A stretch of 42,576 nt of DNA from Flavobacteriaceae bacterium (GTDB lineage: Bacteria; Bacteroidota; Bacteroidia; Flavobacteriales; Flavobacteriaceae), in the NCBI GenBank assembly GCA_020435965.1, contig JAGQYS010000033.1, forward strand, positions 1-42,576, written 5' to 3'. Position 1 is the first letter of the stretch; each line of letters opens with the position of its first letter. The notes beneath the pieces were generated by a model, which saw only the letters and a list, made by a program, of their open reading frames with translations, made no database searches and was not told the origin of the DNA. This document shows, piece by piece, positions 23,818-34,297 of the stretch. The position numbers and the translations under genes were made by a program.

Positions 23818-24354
23818 TTATTGCACTTGCTTTTCTAAATTAAATGAACCTTCACTGATAGTTTTAACAGATTGGTCTCCATTTACATTTTTGCAAGTAA
23901 ATTCAAAAGTTCCTTTAATGTTGTCATCTGTTTCATCAGAAATTGAAACAGTACCAGCAAGAAGATTATCATAAGGTGCTTGCCAAATTTCGGTAGTTGA
24001 GTTTTGTGGATTGTTTAAATCTACGTCAGTTTCAGAATATGACGCAGTATTAAAAATACCGACCGTTGCTCCAGTAAACTCATAAGTACCTTCGCCTTCA
24101 TAACCAAATACTGACATTGAAAATGCTTTCCCATCGCTATTAGTAGCAATAATAATTAAATTGTTTCCATTATTAGCCACAGTTGCAGATGAGGAAATCT
24201 CTAAAGATTGCCATGAGCTACCATTTATTTTAGCTTTTAATGTTCCTGAGGCTGCATCACCTCCACTTCCTCCATCATCATCTTTGGAGCATGACGATAA
24301 TGATACTAATGACATGGTCATTACTAATAACATAAATTGTTTTAAAGTTCTCAT
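23818..24354 (-). CDS. Small lipoprotein of unknown function
   Basis: 178 residues from the ATG at 24354 (MRTLKQF). The signal peptide ends in a lipobox LVSLSSC, followed by the acidic KDDDGGSGGD linker typical of surface-exposed Bacteroidota lipoproteins. The rest is predicted beta-rich and resembles DUF6252-type proteins (SWQSLEI start, TVGIFNTASY, GTFEFTC). No catalytic residues were recognised. The frame extends 20 codons upstream of the chosen start, but only this start gives a proper signal peptide. Confidence 0.75.
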   Translation of the reverse strand: MRTLKQFMLLVMTMSLVSLSSCSKDDDGGSGGDAASGTLKAKINGSSWQSLEISSSATVANNGNNLIIIATNSDGKAFSMSVFGYEGEGTYEFTGATVGIFNTASYSETDVDLNNPQNSTTEIWQAPYDNLLAGTVSISDETDDNIKGTFEFTCKNVNGDQSVKTISEGSFNLEKQVQ

Positions 24355-24499
24355 TTTAATTGTTTTTAGAATTAATAACATTCCAAAATTGCAACAATAA
24401 AAGACTGCAAACAATACGATGAATTGCGTATATTTTATAAAAAGAGGTTAGACAACTACGTCTTTACAAACAAGAATCAAGACTAAAAAAAGAATTTAA

Positions 24500-25459
24500 T
24501 TAAAATGAGATTTTTGGGTGTGCAGATTGAATCTCTTTTATTTTAAGTTCCAAATTTTGAATAAAATGCTGATGTGCTTCTGAATTTGAGTTGAAGGGCT
24601 TATGTTGTAAGCCTTTTTGAATATAGTCAACAGCATCCATAATTTCTGTTGCTCCTTTAGAAATCCAAACACCTTGAAATTTCTCCCAAACATAATTTAT
24701 GGCAGTTTGGTTTGGGTGAATCATATCTTCGGCATAAAAACGATAATCGCGTAGTTCGTCCATTATAATTTCATACGAAGGAAAATAGTGAAGACCTCTC
24801 GACTGCGCTCGAGGTGACATAATAGAATGAATAGCGGCAATTAAATGCGCTTTACTTTGGGTGTTTTCTATAAAACCATCTTTTAAGTGACGCACTGGAG
24901 ACACTGTAAATAGAATAGATGCTTTTTTGTTAACACTTCTGATGAGCTCCACAATTGACTGCAAAGATTCTGAGATTTCATCAACAGTAATCAATTCCTT
25001 TAAGAATTTTTTCTGTGGTACTTTATGACAATTGGCTACTATAGCGTCTGTTTCTATATGCCTGTAAACCCAAGCAGTTCCTAAGGTAATTATGATGTGT
25101 GATGAGCTATTAAGTTGTTTGGCTGTTAAATCGATTTGTTTGTTCAAACCATGTAACAATTCCTCTTTTGAAGCATGACTTAACTTAGAGTGAGCATCAT
25201 AACAATGCCATTGTTCATTGTGAAAAAAAATTTCTTTTTCGGTAAATTCCTTTTCGTTTATGGCATAAGTGATTAACTTTTCAATTGCTAAAGGTTGAAA
25301 TAGAATACCAAATGGGTTTTGAAGATTTTGAAACTTAAAATAGTCAAGTTTGTTACCAATATTTTCTACAAAACACGAACCTAATAATAGAATGTTAGAG
25401 TTATAGTCTATTAGATTATTAGACTTGTTCTCCAAAGGTATTTTGGTTTGTAATTTCAT
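24500..25459 (-). CDS. GSCFA domain protein with an in-frame palindrome
   Basis: 319 residues of the GSCFA family, named for the motif seen here as GSCF (27-30), an SGNH-hydrolase-like fold. Further conserved blocks are FGILFQP, LGTAWVYRH, TVSPVRHLKDG and MIHPNQTA. The biochemical role of the family is not established. Residues 214-223 (MSPRAQSRGL) translate a dispersed palindrome (24793-24820) and are foreign to the family pattern, in which the sequence should run from IAAIHSI to HYFPSYE. It is probably still functional, since the frame is kept. Confidence 0.85.
   Translation of the reverse strand: MKLQTKIPLENKSNNLIDYNSNILLLGSCFVENIGNKLDYFKFQNLQNPFGILFQPLAIEKLITYAINEKEFTEKEIFFHNEQWHCYDAHSKLSHASKEELLHGLNKQIDLTAKQLNSSSHIIITLGTAWVYRHIETDAIVANCHKVPQKKFLKELITVDEISESLQSIVELIRSVNKKASILFTVSPVRHLKDGFIENTQSKAHLIAAIHSIMSPRAQSRGLHYFPSYEIIMDELRDYRFYAEDMIHPNQTAINYVWEKFQGVWISKGATEIMDAVDYIQKGLQHKPFNSNSEAHQHFIQNLELKIKEIQSAHPKISF
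24793..24820. repeat. Palindromic repeat inserted in frame inside the GSCFA gene
   Basis: Arms ACCTCTCGA and CTCGAGGTGACA, same sequence as 11193-11221. It is read on the minus strand as M-S-P-R-A-Q-S-R-G-L. Confidence 0.9.
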
Positions 25460-25464
25460 TTAAT

Positions 25465-25492
25465 GAGATCCTGAATCAAGTTCAGGATGACA
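25465..25492. repeat. Palindromic repeat between alaS and the GSCFA gene
   Basis: Arms GAGATCCTGAA and TTCAGGATGACA. It is the intact form of the unit split at 11250-11297 and a covarying relative of 6619-6646 (TCC/GGA in place of TTC/GAA). Confidence 0.88.
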
Positions 25493-25494
25493 GC

Positions 25495-28107
25495 TTAATT
25501 TAGATAATCTTTTGCAGCATCCAATGCCTCTTTAATACCTTTTGGATTTTTTCCTCCAGCTGTCGCAAAGAAAGGTTGTCCACCACCACCACCTTGAATA
25601 TATTTACCAAGCTCTCTAACTACTTGTCCAGCATTTAGGTTTCTCTCAGCAACTAATTCTTTTGAGATATAGCAAGACAACAATGCTTTTCCATCATTTT
25701 CTGCGGCAAACAACAAAAATAAATTATTATACTCACTTCCTAGTTCGAAACATAAGTCTTTCATACCAGAAGCGTCTAAATCTAATTGCTTAGCTAAAAA
25801 CTGAACACCATTAATTTCGGTGAGTTCATTTTTTAATTCTCCTTTTATGTTTTTAGCTTTATCTTTTAGCAAACTTTCAATTTGCTTTTTTAAATCGGCA
25901 TTTTCTGCTTGTAGATTCTGTAATGCCTTTACTGGTTCTTTTGCATTATTAAGCAGGTCTTTCATTTCAAAATAAGCTCGGTTATTTTCAAAATAGAAAT
26001 CCTTTACTGCATCATTAGTTATAGCTTCAATACGCCTTATTCCAGCGGCAACAGCTCCTTCTGATACGATTTTAAAATGCCAAATATCTGCTGTGTTATT
26101 TACATGAGTTCCACCACAAAGTTCTATGGATTTCCCAAACCTAACTGATCGAACTGTATCTCCATATTTTTCACCAAATAATGCCATTGCACCTTCAGAT
26201 ATGGCTTGTTCCATTGGTATATTTCGCTGTTCTTTTAAAGGCAATTTACCATCAATTCTTGCATTGACAAAGTTTTCTACATCACGAAGCTCATCAACAG
26301 TTAATTTTGAGAAATGAGAGAAATCAAAACGCAAATATTTAGAGTGCACTGCGCTACCCTTTTGTTCTACATGATTACCTAAGACTTCTCTTAAAGCTTG
26401 ATGCAATAAGTGAGTTGCTGTGTGGTTACATTCTGTTCTGTAACGCTGCTTTTTATCTACACTTGCCTTAAACACTTCATTTAAGTGATCAGGAAGGTTT
26501 TTAGTAAAATGAATAATGACGTTATTCTCTTTTTTGGTATCTATAATATAAACCACATCGCCATGCACATCTTCCAAATAGCCTTTATCGCCAACTTGTC
26601 CACCACCTTCAGGATAAAAAGGTGTTAGATTAAACACCAATTGATACATGTCTCCATCTTTCTTAGAGGTTACTTTTCTGTATCGAGTTATTTTAACATT
26701 CGCTTCTAAAGCATCATAACCTATAAACTCCTGCTCTGCATCATCAACTAAAATGGTCCAATCATCTGTTGACATTTCACTAGCTGCTCTAGATCTGTTT
26801 TTTTGTTTTTGAAGCTCTGTATTAAACCCTTCTTCATCCAACTTTAATCCTTTTTCAGAAAGAATTAAAGCTGTTAAATCTATTGGAAAACCATAAGTAT
26901 CATACAACTCAAAAGCTTTTTCACCAGATATGGTAACACCTTTAGCTTCTGAAACTATTCCATTTAGCAACACCAAGCCTTGATCTAAAGTTCTTAGAAA
27001 AGAAGCCTCTTCTTCTTTAATCACATTTTCTATAAGTTGTTTTTGAGCTTTAATTTCAGGAAAGGCTGTTCCCATTTTTTTACTCAACACATCCACCAAT
27101 CGATAAATAAAAGGTTCTTTTTTATCTAAAAACGTAAATCCGTAACGAATGGCACGACGTAAAATCCTTCTAATCACATAACCTGCTCCTGTATTGCTTG
27201 GCAATTGACCATCTGCAATTGAAAAAGCAACTGCTCTAACGTGATCAGAAATAACTCGTATTGCTACGTCAACCTCATCATTTTTTCCGTAGTCTTTATC
27301 AGTTATGGTTTCAATTTCACGAATGATTGGTGTAAACACGTCTGTATCGTAATTTGATTGTACACCTTGTAAAACCATGCACAAACGCTCAAATCCCATT
27401 CCTGTATCTATATGCTTGTTAGGCAATATCTCAAGTGAACCGTTTGCTTTTCGGTTGTATTGCATAAAAACCAAGTTCCAGATTTCAACCACTTGAGGAT
27501 GGTCTTGGTTTACTAAATCTTTACCCTCAATTTTTGCTTTTTCTTTAGCCGAACGAATATCAACATGGATTTCACTACATGGCCCACAAGGTCCTTGATC
27601 ACCCATTTCCCAGAAATTGTCTTTTTTATTGCCCAGAAGGATTCTATCTTCAGGAACAAACTGCTTCCAAAGTTCAAAAGCTTCTTGGTCCATTTTCAGG
27701 TTATCTTCCTTGCTGCCTTCAAAAACAGTAACATACAAGATATCTTTATCAATACCATAAACCTCAGTCAACAATTCCCAAGCCCAAGCAATGGCTTCTT
27801 TCTTAAAATAATCACCAAAACTCCAATTGCCAAGCATTTCAAAAAGTGTGTGATGATAAGTATCATAGCCAACTTCTTCTAAATCATTGTGTTTACCGGA
27901 AACACGCAAACATTTCTGTGTATCAGCAATACGATTGTTTTTTGGTTGCGCATTCCCTAAAAAATACTCTTTAAAAGGTGCCATCCCAGAGTTTACAAAC
28001 ATTAACGTTGGATCATCTTTTAGAACCATTGGTGCAGAAGGCACTATGCTGTGTTTTTTACTTTCAAAAAATTCTAAAAATTTATTGCGTACGTCCTGAG
28101 ATTTCAT
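25495..28107 (-). CDS. alaS: Alanyl-tRNA synthetase
   Basis: 870 residues, full length. The class II catalytic core is at the N-terminus ([33 protein letters not shown]-type motif in [13 protein letters not shown]). The editing domain has [11 protein letters not shown] and CGGTHV zinc ligands, and the C-Ala domain ends with [15 protein letters not shown]. It charges tRNA-Ala and clears mischarged Ser and Gly. It is divergent from the M23 peptidase gene. Confidence 0.98.
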   Translation of the reverse strand: MKSQDVRNKFLEFFESKKHSIVPSAPMVLKDDPTLMFVNSGMAPFKEYFLGNAQPKNNRIADTQKCLRVSGKHNDLEEVGYDTYHHTLFEMLGNWSFGDYFKKEAIAWAWELLTEVYGIDKDILYVTVFEGSKEDNLKMDQEAFELWKQFVPEDRILLGNKKDNFWEMGDQGPCGPCSEIHVDIRSAKEKAKIEGKDLVNQDHPQVVEIWNLVFMQYNRKANGSLEILPNKHIDTGMGFERLCMVLQGVQSNYDTDVFTPIIREIETITDKDYGKNDEVDVAIRVISDHVRAVAFSIADGQLPSNTGAGYVIRRILRRAIRYGFTFLDKKEPFIYRLVDVLSKKMGTAFPEIKAQKQLIENVIKEEEASFLRTLDQGLVLLNGIVSEAKGVTISGEKAFELYDTYGFPIDLTALILSEKGLKLDEEGFNTELQKQKNRSRAASEMSTDDWTILVDDAEQEFIGYDALEANVKITRYRKVTSKKDGDMYQLVFNLTPFYPEGGGQVGDKGYLEDVHGDVVYIIDTKKENNVIIHFTKNLPDHLNEVFKASVDKKQRYRTECNHTATHLLHQALREVLGNHVEQKGSAVHSKYLRFDFSHFSKLTVDELRDVENFVNARIDGKLPLKEQRNIPMEQAISEGAMALFGEKYGDTVRSVRFGKSIELCGGTHVNNTADIWHFKIVSEGAVAAGIRRIEAITNDAVKDFYFENNRAYFEMKDLLNNAKEPVKALQNLQAENADLKKQIESLLKDKAKNIKGELKNELTEINGVQFLAKQLDLDASGMKDLCFELGSEYNNLFLLFAAENDGKALLSCYISKELVAERNLNAGQVVRELGKYIQGGGGGQPFFATAGGKNPKGIKEALDAAKDYLN

Positions 28108-28135
28108 CTATGTGTGTTAAGCTTATTCTAATAAA

Positions 28136-28167
28136 TTGTTTATTATGGCAAACAATTTTTATATTTG
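28136..28167 (+). promoter_or_regulatory. Promoter of the M23 peptidase-merR pair
   Basis: TTG (28136-28138) and TATATTTG (28160-28167) are 21 nt apart, fitting the Bacteroidota sigma-A consensus TTG-N(17-23)-TAnnTTTG, about 45 nt before the ATG. Confidence 0.6.
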
Positions 28168-28211
28168 TGTTTCGTTCTATTTAATCCTGCAAAAATAGAA
28201 TATTTTAAGAT

Positions 28212-29183
28212 ATGTCTAAAGTAAAATATTATTACGATTCTGAAACGCTTTCCTATAGAAAGATAGAGCGTAAAAAGCGAACCACCTTAAAGTACGCTGC
28301 TGTTTTTCTTTTGGCATCTGCACTTTTTGGATTCATTTTTGTTTTTATTGCAAGTCAGTACTTTGAATCTCCTAAGGAAAAAGCGCTGGTAAGAGAACTT
28401 CAGAACATGCAATTGCAGTATGAATTGCTCGACAAAAAAATGGATGAAGCGGAAGAAGTTTTAGCCAATGTTGCAGAACGTGACAACGCTATTTACAGAC
28501 TTTATTTTGGAGCCAATCCGATTCCAGATGAGCAACGTAGAGCAGGTTTTGGAGGTATTAACCGCTACAAGAATCTAGAAGGTTATGATAATTCTAAACT
28601 AATTATTGAAACCAATAAACGTATAGATATCATTCAAAAACAGATTGTTGTTCAATCTAAATCTTTAGATGAAATTAAAGTCTTGGCAGAAGAAAAAGAA
28701 AAATTCCTTGCCACTATTCCAGCTATTCAACCTGTAAAAAATGAAGATTTAACACGAATGGCTTCTGGGTATGGTTATAGAACTGATCCATTTACTAAAG
28801 TGCGTAAGTTTCATTATGGTATGGATTTTACGGCTCCGCGAGGCACACCTATTTATGCAGCTGGTGATGGTGTAGTTGTACGAGCAGATGGTAGTGCAAC
28901 AGGATATGGAAAGCACATTAGGATAGACCATGGATTTGGCTATGTTAGCCTTTATGCGCATCTTTATAAATACAATGTAAGATTAAACCAGAAAGTAAAA
29001 CGAGGCGACCTTATTGGATTCGTTGGTAGTACAGGGCGTTCTGAAGCACCTCATTTACACTATGAGATATTTAAGGATGATGTACGCATCAACCCAATAA
29101 ATTTCTATTATGGCAATTTATCTCCATCAGAATTTGCTGTGCTATTAGAAAAAGCATCATTAGAAAACCAATCACTAGATTAA
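28212..29183 (+). CDS. M23 family metallopeptidase (LytM type), membrane-anchored
   Basis: 323 residues. A cytoplasmic basic N-terminus, one TM helix (YAAVFLLASALFGFIFVFIA), a coiled-coil stretch (about 55-150) and then a LytM domain. The zinc motif HYGMDF (H-x3-D) and the HLHYE pair are present, so it should be an active peptidoglycan endopeptidase rather than a degenerate EnvC-like activator. Divergent from alaS and followed by merR with a 1-nt overlap (TAATG). Confidence 0.92.
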   Translation: MSKVKYYYDSETLSYRKIERKKRTTLKYAAVFLLASALFGFIFVFIASQYFESPKEKALVRELQNMQLQYELLDKKMDEAEEVLANVAERDNAIYRLYFGANPIPDEQRRAGFGGINRYKNLEGYDNSKLIIETNKRIDIIQKQIVVQSKSLDEIKVLAEEKEKFLATIPAIQPVKNEDLTRMASGYGYRTDPFTKVRKFHYGMDFTAPRGTPIYAAGDGVVVRADGSATGYGKHIRIDHGFGYVSLYAHLYKYNVRLNQKVKRGDLIGFVGSTGRSEAPHLHYEIFKDDVRINPINFYYGNLSPSEFAVLLEKASLENQSLD

Positions 29184-29512
29184 TGCATATAGATCTTCCA
29201 GAAAAACGATATTATGGAATTGGCGAAGTCGCTAAAGCCTTTGGTGTTAACACTTCGTTGATTCGTTTTTGGGAAAAAGAATTTGATGCATTAAAACCTA
29301 AAAAAAACGCTAAAGGCAATAGAAAATTTACTCCAGAAGATATTAAGAACCTTCAATTTATCTATCATTTGGTAAAAGAGCGTGGTTTTACTTTAGAAGG
29401 TGCCAAAATTCACCTGAAAGAAGAAAAGAAAGAAACTCTAAATAACTTTGAGATTATAAGTAAATTAGAAGGCATTAAAAACCAGCTCATTAAAATAAAG
29501 GAGCAGCTATAG
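29183..29512 (+). CDS. MerR family transcriptional regulator
   Basis: 109 residues. The N-terminal winged HTH has YYGIGEVAKAFGVNTSLIRFWEKEFDALKP, followed by KFTPEDIKNLQFIYHLVKERGFTLEGAK and a coiled coil. It has no C-terminal effector domain. The start codon overlaps the stop codon of the M23 gene, so the two are translationally coupled. The targets are unknown; envelope genes are a guess from context. Confidence 0.9.
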   Translation: MHIDLPEKRYYGIGEVAKAFGVNTSLIRFWEKEFDALKPKKNAKGNRKFTPEDIKNLQFIYHLVKERGFTLEGAKIHLKEEKKETLNNFEIISKLEGIKNQLIKIKEQL

Positions 29513-29517
29513 AGATT

Positions 29518-32301
29518 TTAATGCATAAAGAACACACCTCCATTTTTATCTACTTCGCCTTTACTTCCTAAACTATTAAATTTCCAACTAAAGCTAATCA
29601 TAAAATATTGCTGCAATACTGTACTTTGTGAATCTTGAATAAAGTTTTCGGTTGCTGTACGCCTTGCATTGGTATTCTGATTTAATAAATCGTATGCCTT
29701 AAGGGTTAATGTAGCATTATCTTTTAGCATACTATAAGCCAAAGTGGAGTTCCAGAACCATGCACTCTTTTGAAATCCTGGTGCTATGTTTGAGTTGTAG
29801 TTAAAACTGATATCGTTTCGCCATTCAAACTTTTTTGGTAAAAACGTTGCTGTATTAATTCCTAAGGAATGGTTTACAAATTTTTGATCTTCAAAATTGT
29901 CGATATCAAATCTAGTTGTGTTAAAAGACACTCTGTAGTTAGGCCTTAGCTCCAAGACATCCTTCCAAGTAAAGGTAATTTCTGCATTTGGAGATAATGC
30001 TGTGTTTTTTGAAGCATACTTGACATCATTATTAAAATTGATGTTTCTGCTAAAGTTAGATGACATACCAACTCGATATTTAAAGGTTCTTAAAGAATCT
30101 ACTTTTACCGATTTACTAAAGGTAGCACTAGCATAGGCACTGTAGTTGCCATCTACATTGGTGTAGGTGGTTTCTCTAACAAAATCTTCATCAATGGTTG
30201 ATTTAGACACTACTGCATTGCTGGTTAAGTTTCCGCCTAAATGTGCATAAAAACCTGTTCCTTTCTGAAAATCAAACGCATTAAAACCTGCATATAAGTT
30301 ATGGTTATTAGACGGCTCTAAATCTGGATTACCAGTTACAATATTCAACGGATTTGACACATCTCTAAAAGGTGATAATTGCCTTACACTAGGTGTTTGA
30401 TTATTTAATCTATAACCAGAATAAATTGATGATTTTGGGCTAAATCTGTAGTTGAAATTACTTCGTAATTCTACAGCTTCAAAGTTTCGTTTTAAACTTA
30501 ATAATGGTCGTAAAGCGTCATCGTTTTCTAAAGTTCTAAACACATAACCACTTTCTAAACTGAAGGACCATTTTTCTTTACGCAAAGCCAATCTAACACT
30601 AGGTGTTGTGCGCATGTTAGTATTTTCAAAATCTGTACTTAATTCTGTATTAAAACTTGTGTAGTCTTGTGTTGCATCATCAAAATCATAAGTACTTCTT
30701 CTGTTATCCTGTTTGTCTGAACGATAATCGAATTTAAAATCGAGAAACAATTCTTTAGCTTTTAATGGCATTCGATAAGTCAAACTTGTGTTAAAGCTAT
30801 TCGATTTATTTTCTCCATCTGTAAATTGGTCTCTTATAATAGATTCTGGTGTGTCTCCATAAACATTGGCCTCAGAAACAACAGAATCGTCAGTAGTTGT
30901 TGTATCAAATTCATTATCAATACTCAACCTTAAAAAGGCACCATTACTTCCAAATTTCTTGGTTGCGTCAATCTCATTACTAAAATTAGTACCAATAGTT
31001 TCTACATAAGATGCAACGTCAGAGTCGTTTGTTAGTACGTCCGAAATATCTCTAGTTTCTTCAAAGCTTGAGTAGGTATTTCTACTCATTGATTTTCTGA
31101 ATGAAGGCTCAATATCAATTCTTAATGTAGAATCTACTTCTATTTCAAACTCTAAATTAGCACTATGGTTATCAGATTCATTATAGGTATTAGAATTGGA
31201 TTCTGAAAAGAAACGAGCGTCAGGCAAAATGTTTTCACGTTGTGTAGATGTTTCGTTTTCTGAGTTGCTCCCAGAGTAAAAGTAATCAGCCGAAACTTCT
31301 AGATTTTTTCCAATCTGATCTGCATAATTTGCTCCAACATTTTTAGATGTTGTAATGCCTTGTCCTCCACCAAAGGAACGACCATCAACTGAAAACGAAC
31401 CATTGCCAGACATAGACATAAAGCGACCACCACCAAACATATTTCTAATTTCGCCAAAACTAAAACCTGGCGAATTTGTATTGTTTCCACCTACTAGAAG
31501 ACTAATACGTTGGTCGTTATCAAACCTATTGAACATTCCAGCAAACTCGTAGCGTTTGTCTGTTCCAGCACCTGCTGCCAAACGTCCAAAAACACCTTTA
31601 TTGTTTTCTTCTTTAATGGTTAGGTTAATGGTTTTATTTTCGTTATCTCCAACTTCACCAGTAAAAGCCTCTGCTTTGGTTTTAGTGTCTGTAATTTGAA
31701 CTTTTTCTATAATATCTTTAGTTAGATTTCGTGTTGTAATGGTTGGATCGTCACCAAAAAATGGTTTTCCATTTACTAATATTTTATTGACATCTTTGCC
31801 ATTTACTTTTATTTTTCCTTCGTCATCGACCTCAACACCTGGAAGTTGCTTTAATAAATCTTCAACGTTTGCGTCTTTCTTGGTTTTAAAGGATTTTACA
31901 TTAAACTCTAAGGTATCTGTTTTAATGGTTATTGGAGCTCTTGATTTTACTAATACTTCATCTAAGGCATTTGCATCAACCGTTAATTCAATAGGCTGAA
32001 GATTGATTTCTTCTTTATCTATTTTTATAACTTGCGAATAGGTTTGGTAACCAACAAAAGAAATGAATAGTTTTAAGCTTTCATCAGATGTTTTGTCTTC
32101 CAGAGAAAACTTTCCATCTTTATCTGAAATCGTGTAAGAAACTAGTGTACTATCCTTTACTCTTTCTAAATACACTGTAGCAGATTCCAGAGGTTCTTTC
32201 TCGCTATCTGATTGAACTGTTCCAGTAATTTTGAATTCTTTGTTCTGCGCAACTGTGAGTAATGAACACATTGTTAGGAGGATACAAAAAAGATACTTCA
32301 T
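29518..32301 (-). CDS. Outer-membrane beta-barrel protein, TonB-receptor-like, with N-terminal carboxypeptidase-like domain
   Basis: 927 residues. Signal peptide MKYLFCILLTMCSLLTVA, a CarboxypepD_reg-like beta-sandwich (about 22-105, TVQSDSEKEPLESATVYLE), then a plug-like region (IKTDTLEFNVKSFKTKKDANVEDLLKQLPGVEVD) and a large barrel with a Gly-rich FGGGRFMSMSGNGSF loop, ending in SFSWKFNSLG. No SusD partner is adjacent, so a glycan-uptake role is not supported. Convergent with merR, whose stop is 5 bp away. Confidence 0.85.
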   Translation of the reverse strand: MKYLFCILLTMCSLLTVAQNKEFKITGTVQSDSEKEPLESATVYLERVKDSTLVSYTISDKDGKFSLEDKTSDESLKLFISFVGYQTYSQVIKIDKEEINLQPIELTVDANALDEVLVKSRAPITIKTDTLEFNVKSFKTKKDANVEDLLKQLPGVEVDDEGKIKVNGKDVNKILVNGKPFFGDDPTITTRNLTKDIIEKVQITDTKTKAEAFTGEVGDNENKTINLTIKEENNKGVFGRLAAGAGTDKRYEFAGMFNRFDNDQRISLLVGGNNTNSPGFSFGEIRNMFGGGRFMSMSGNGSFSVDGRSFGGGQGITTSKNVGANYADQIGKNLEVSADYFYSGSNSENETSTQRENILPDARFFSESNSNTYNESDNHSANLEFEIEVDSTLRIDIEPSFRKSMSRNTYSSFEETRDISDVLTNDSDVASYVETIGTNFSNEIDATKKFGSNGAFLRLSIDNEFDTTTTDDSVVSEANVYGDTPESIIRDQFTDGENKSNSFNTSLTYRMPLKAKELFLDFKFDYRSDKQDNRRSTYDFDDATQDYTSFNTELSTDFENTNMRTTPSVRLALRKEKWSFSLESGYVFRTLENDDALRPLLSLKRNFEAVELRSNFNYRFSPKSSIYSGYRLNNQTPSVRQLSPFRDVSNPLNIVTGNPDLEPSNNHNLYAGFNAFDFQKGTGFYAHLGGNLTSNAVVSKSTIDEDFVRETTYTNVDGNYSAYASATFSKSVKVDSLRTFKYRVGMSSNFSRNINFNNDVKYASKNTALSPNAEITFTWKDVLELRPNYRVSFNTTRFDIDNFEDQKFVNHSLGINTATFLPKKFEWRNDISFNYNSNIAPGFQKSAWFWNSTLAYSMLKDNATLTLKAYDLLNQNTNARRTATENFIQDSQSTVLQQYFMISFSWKFNSLGSKGEVDKNGGVFFMH

Positions 32302-32394
32302 GTTTGATTGATGATTAGTAGTGGTTTACAAAAACGAATATACCTTAGTTTTCGTATGAATTTTCTTAAAAAAATGATAAACTTATGTGAAAAA

Positions 32395-33699
32395 TTATTT
32401 TTTACGCATATAGACACTTACAGGCACTCCTGTAAAATTAAAATGTTCTCGTAATTTATTTTCAAGAAAACGTTTGTAAGGTTCTTTTACATACTGAGGC
32501 AAATTGCAGAAAAACGCAAATTGTGGTTGAGGCGTTGGTAACTGCATAATGTACTTTATTTTTACAAACTTGCCTTTATAAGCTGGTGGAGGATAATTCT
32601 CAATAATTGGCAATAAAACGTCATTAAGCACACTCGTTTTTATTTTTTTGCTTCTGTTTTGGTAAACTTCGACAGCAGTTTCAATGGCCTTAAAAATACG
32701 TTGCTTTGTCAATGCAGACATAAATACAATTGGTACATCTGTAAATGGTTCTATTTGCTTTCTAATATGCTTTTCAAATTCTTTGGCTGTCTTGTTATCT
32801 TTCTCAATCAAATCCCATTTATTTACCAAAATAACAATGCCTTTTCGGTTACGTTCAGCAAGCCAAAATATATTCTGTACTTGACCATCAAAACCTCTGT
32901 TAGCATCACATACCAACAAGCATACATCACAATGTTCTATTGCACGAACACTTCGCATAACAGAATAGAACTCTAAATCTTCTTTAACCTTAGCTTTTCG
33001 TCTAATTCCAGCAGTATCAACAAGGTTAAACTCAAAACCAAATCGGTTGTATTTAGTATCAATAGAATCTCTAGTAGTTCCTGCAATATCAGTTACAATG
33101 TATCTATCTTTACCAATAAGTGCATTTATAAAAGATGATTTTCCAGCATTAGGCCTTCCAACTACAGCAAAACGTGGAAGTTCAGCTTCTTCAACTTTTT
33201 CTTTTTCTGGCAAGACTTCAACCAAAGCATCTAACAAGTCTCCTGTTCCGCTTCCATTAATACTTGCAATGGTATAATAATCGCCTAAGCCAAGTGAATA
33301 AAATTCTACAGCATCTTCTGCTCGTTTATTATTGTCTACTTTATTTACAGCTAAGAATACAGGCTTTGTAACTTTTCGTAACAATTTAGCAACGTCTTCA
33401 TCCATTCCAGTAACACCAGACTCAACATCAACCATAAAAATGATAGCGTCAGCTTCATCAATGGCCAATTCGACCTGCTTGTCAATTTCGGCTTCAAAAA
33501 CATCATCGCTTCCTTTTACATAACCACCAGTATCAATAAGCGAAAACTCTACACCATTCCAGTCACTTTTACCATAGTGCCTATCTCTGGTAACTCCACT
33601 TACTGCATCAACAATAGCCTCTCTACGTTGTATTAAACGATTAAAGAAAGTTGATTTTCCAACATTTGGACGTCCTACTATGGCAACTATATTACTCAT
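32395..33699 (-). CDS. der: Ribosome biogenesis GTPase Der
   Basis: 434 residues from the ATG at 33699 ([19 protein letters not shown]). Two tandem G domains: [13 protein letters not shown] and NKVD in the first, and [17 protein letters not shown] and NKWD in the second. A C-terminal KH-like domain follows. It acts in 50S subunit maturation. A TTG-free upstream extension of seven codons overlaps the promoter and is not used. Confidence 0.97.
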   Translation of the reverse strand: MSNIVAIVGRPNVGKSTFFNRLIQRREAIVDAVSGVTRDRHYGKSDWNGVEFSLIDTGGYVKGSDDVFEAEIDKQVELAIDEADAIIFMVDVESGVTGMDEDVAKLLRKVTKPVFLAVNKVDNNKRAEDAVEFYSLGLGDYYTIASINGSGTGDLLDALVEVLPEKEKVEEAELPRFAVVGRPNAGKSSFINALIGKDRYIVTDIAGTTRDSIDTKYNRFGFEFNLVDTAGIRRKAKVKEDLEFYSVMRSVRAIEHCDVCLLVCDANRGFDGQVQNIFWLAERNRKGIVILVNKWDLIEKDNKTAKEFEKHIRKQIEPFTDVPIVFMSALTKQRIFKAIETAVEVYQNRSKKIKTSVLNDVLLPIIENYPPPAYKGKFVKIKYIMQLPTPQPQFAFFCNLPQYVKEPYKRFLENKLREHFNFTGVPVSVYMRKK

Positions 33700-33717
33700 A
33701 TCAATAAAAATTCGCTG

Positions 33718-33725
33718 CAAAGGTA
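33718..33725 (-). promoter_or_regulatory. der: -7 box of the der promoter
   Basis: TACCTTTG on the minus strand, inside ATTACCTTTGCAGC. The identical 14-mer lies upstream of era at 35195-35208. Confidence 0.6.
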
Positions 33726-33776
33726 ATGTTTCCTATGTGAAAAAAAATCTTAAATTGCTGTCTTTATTTATTTTGT

Positions 33777-34295
33777 ATGCAATTAAGTAACGAAGTTGTA
33801 TTAAGACCTAGGTTTAAATTTAGTGTAAATCATGACAATGAAGACCTTTTAGTTCTTTTTGAAAACACAAGAAAAACACAATCAGAATTTATAGTTTCTA
33901 GAGTTGACGACCATGTTTTTATAAGAATACCAAAACATAAACAACATTTTTGGTCACCTCAGTTACATTTGGAAATCAACAAAAATGAAGCGGACAATAG
34001 CAGCACAATTTATGGTCTGTTTGGTCCAAACCCAACCATTTGGACGATGTTCATGTTTTTCCATTTTGTAGTTATTGGATTATTTTTTGGTTTTGGTGTT
34101 TGGGCTTACACCAATTGGTCACTAGGAAACGACTACACAATTCAGCTATTTATCTCACTTTTTATGATTGTGATTTGGTTTGCTCTTTATTTTGGTGGTA
34201 GTTTAGGAAAAAAAAGTGGCATGGCCGAAATGCATTTACTTCATCATTTTATGAGGGATACACTTAGAAGTAAAGGAATTCACTCTGAACATTAA
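33777..34295 (+). CDS. Two-TM membrane protein of unknown function
   Basis: 172 residues, function not recognised. A soluble N-terminal half (about 1-80, beta-rich, RFKFSVNHDNEDLL, HVFIRIPKHKQHFWSPQLHLEI) is followed by two TM helices (FMFFHFVVIGLFFGFGVWAY; TIQLFISLFMIVIWFALYFGG) and a C-terminal tail rich in His and Met (MAEMHLLHHFMRD). It sits between the two GTPase genes der and era, which are on the other strand. Confidence 0.75.
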   Translation: MQLSNEVVLRPRFKFSVNHDNEDLLVLFENTRKTQSEFIVSRVDDHVFIRIPKHKQHFWSPQLHLEINKNEADNSSTIYGLFGPNPTIWTMFMFFHFVVIGLFFGFGVWAYTNWSLGNDYTIQLFISLFMIVIWFALYFGGSLGKKSGMAEMHLLHHFMRDTLRSKGIHSEH

Positions 34296-34297
34296 AC

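Noticed and set aside
29518..32301. Part of a SusC/SusD polysaccharide utilisation locus
   Set aside because: No SusD-like lipoprotein, glycoside hydrolase or sulfatase gene is adjacent, and the neighbours are housekeeping.
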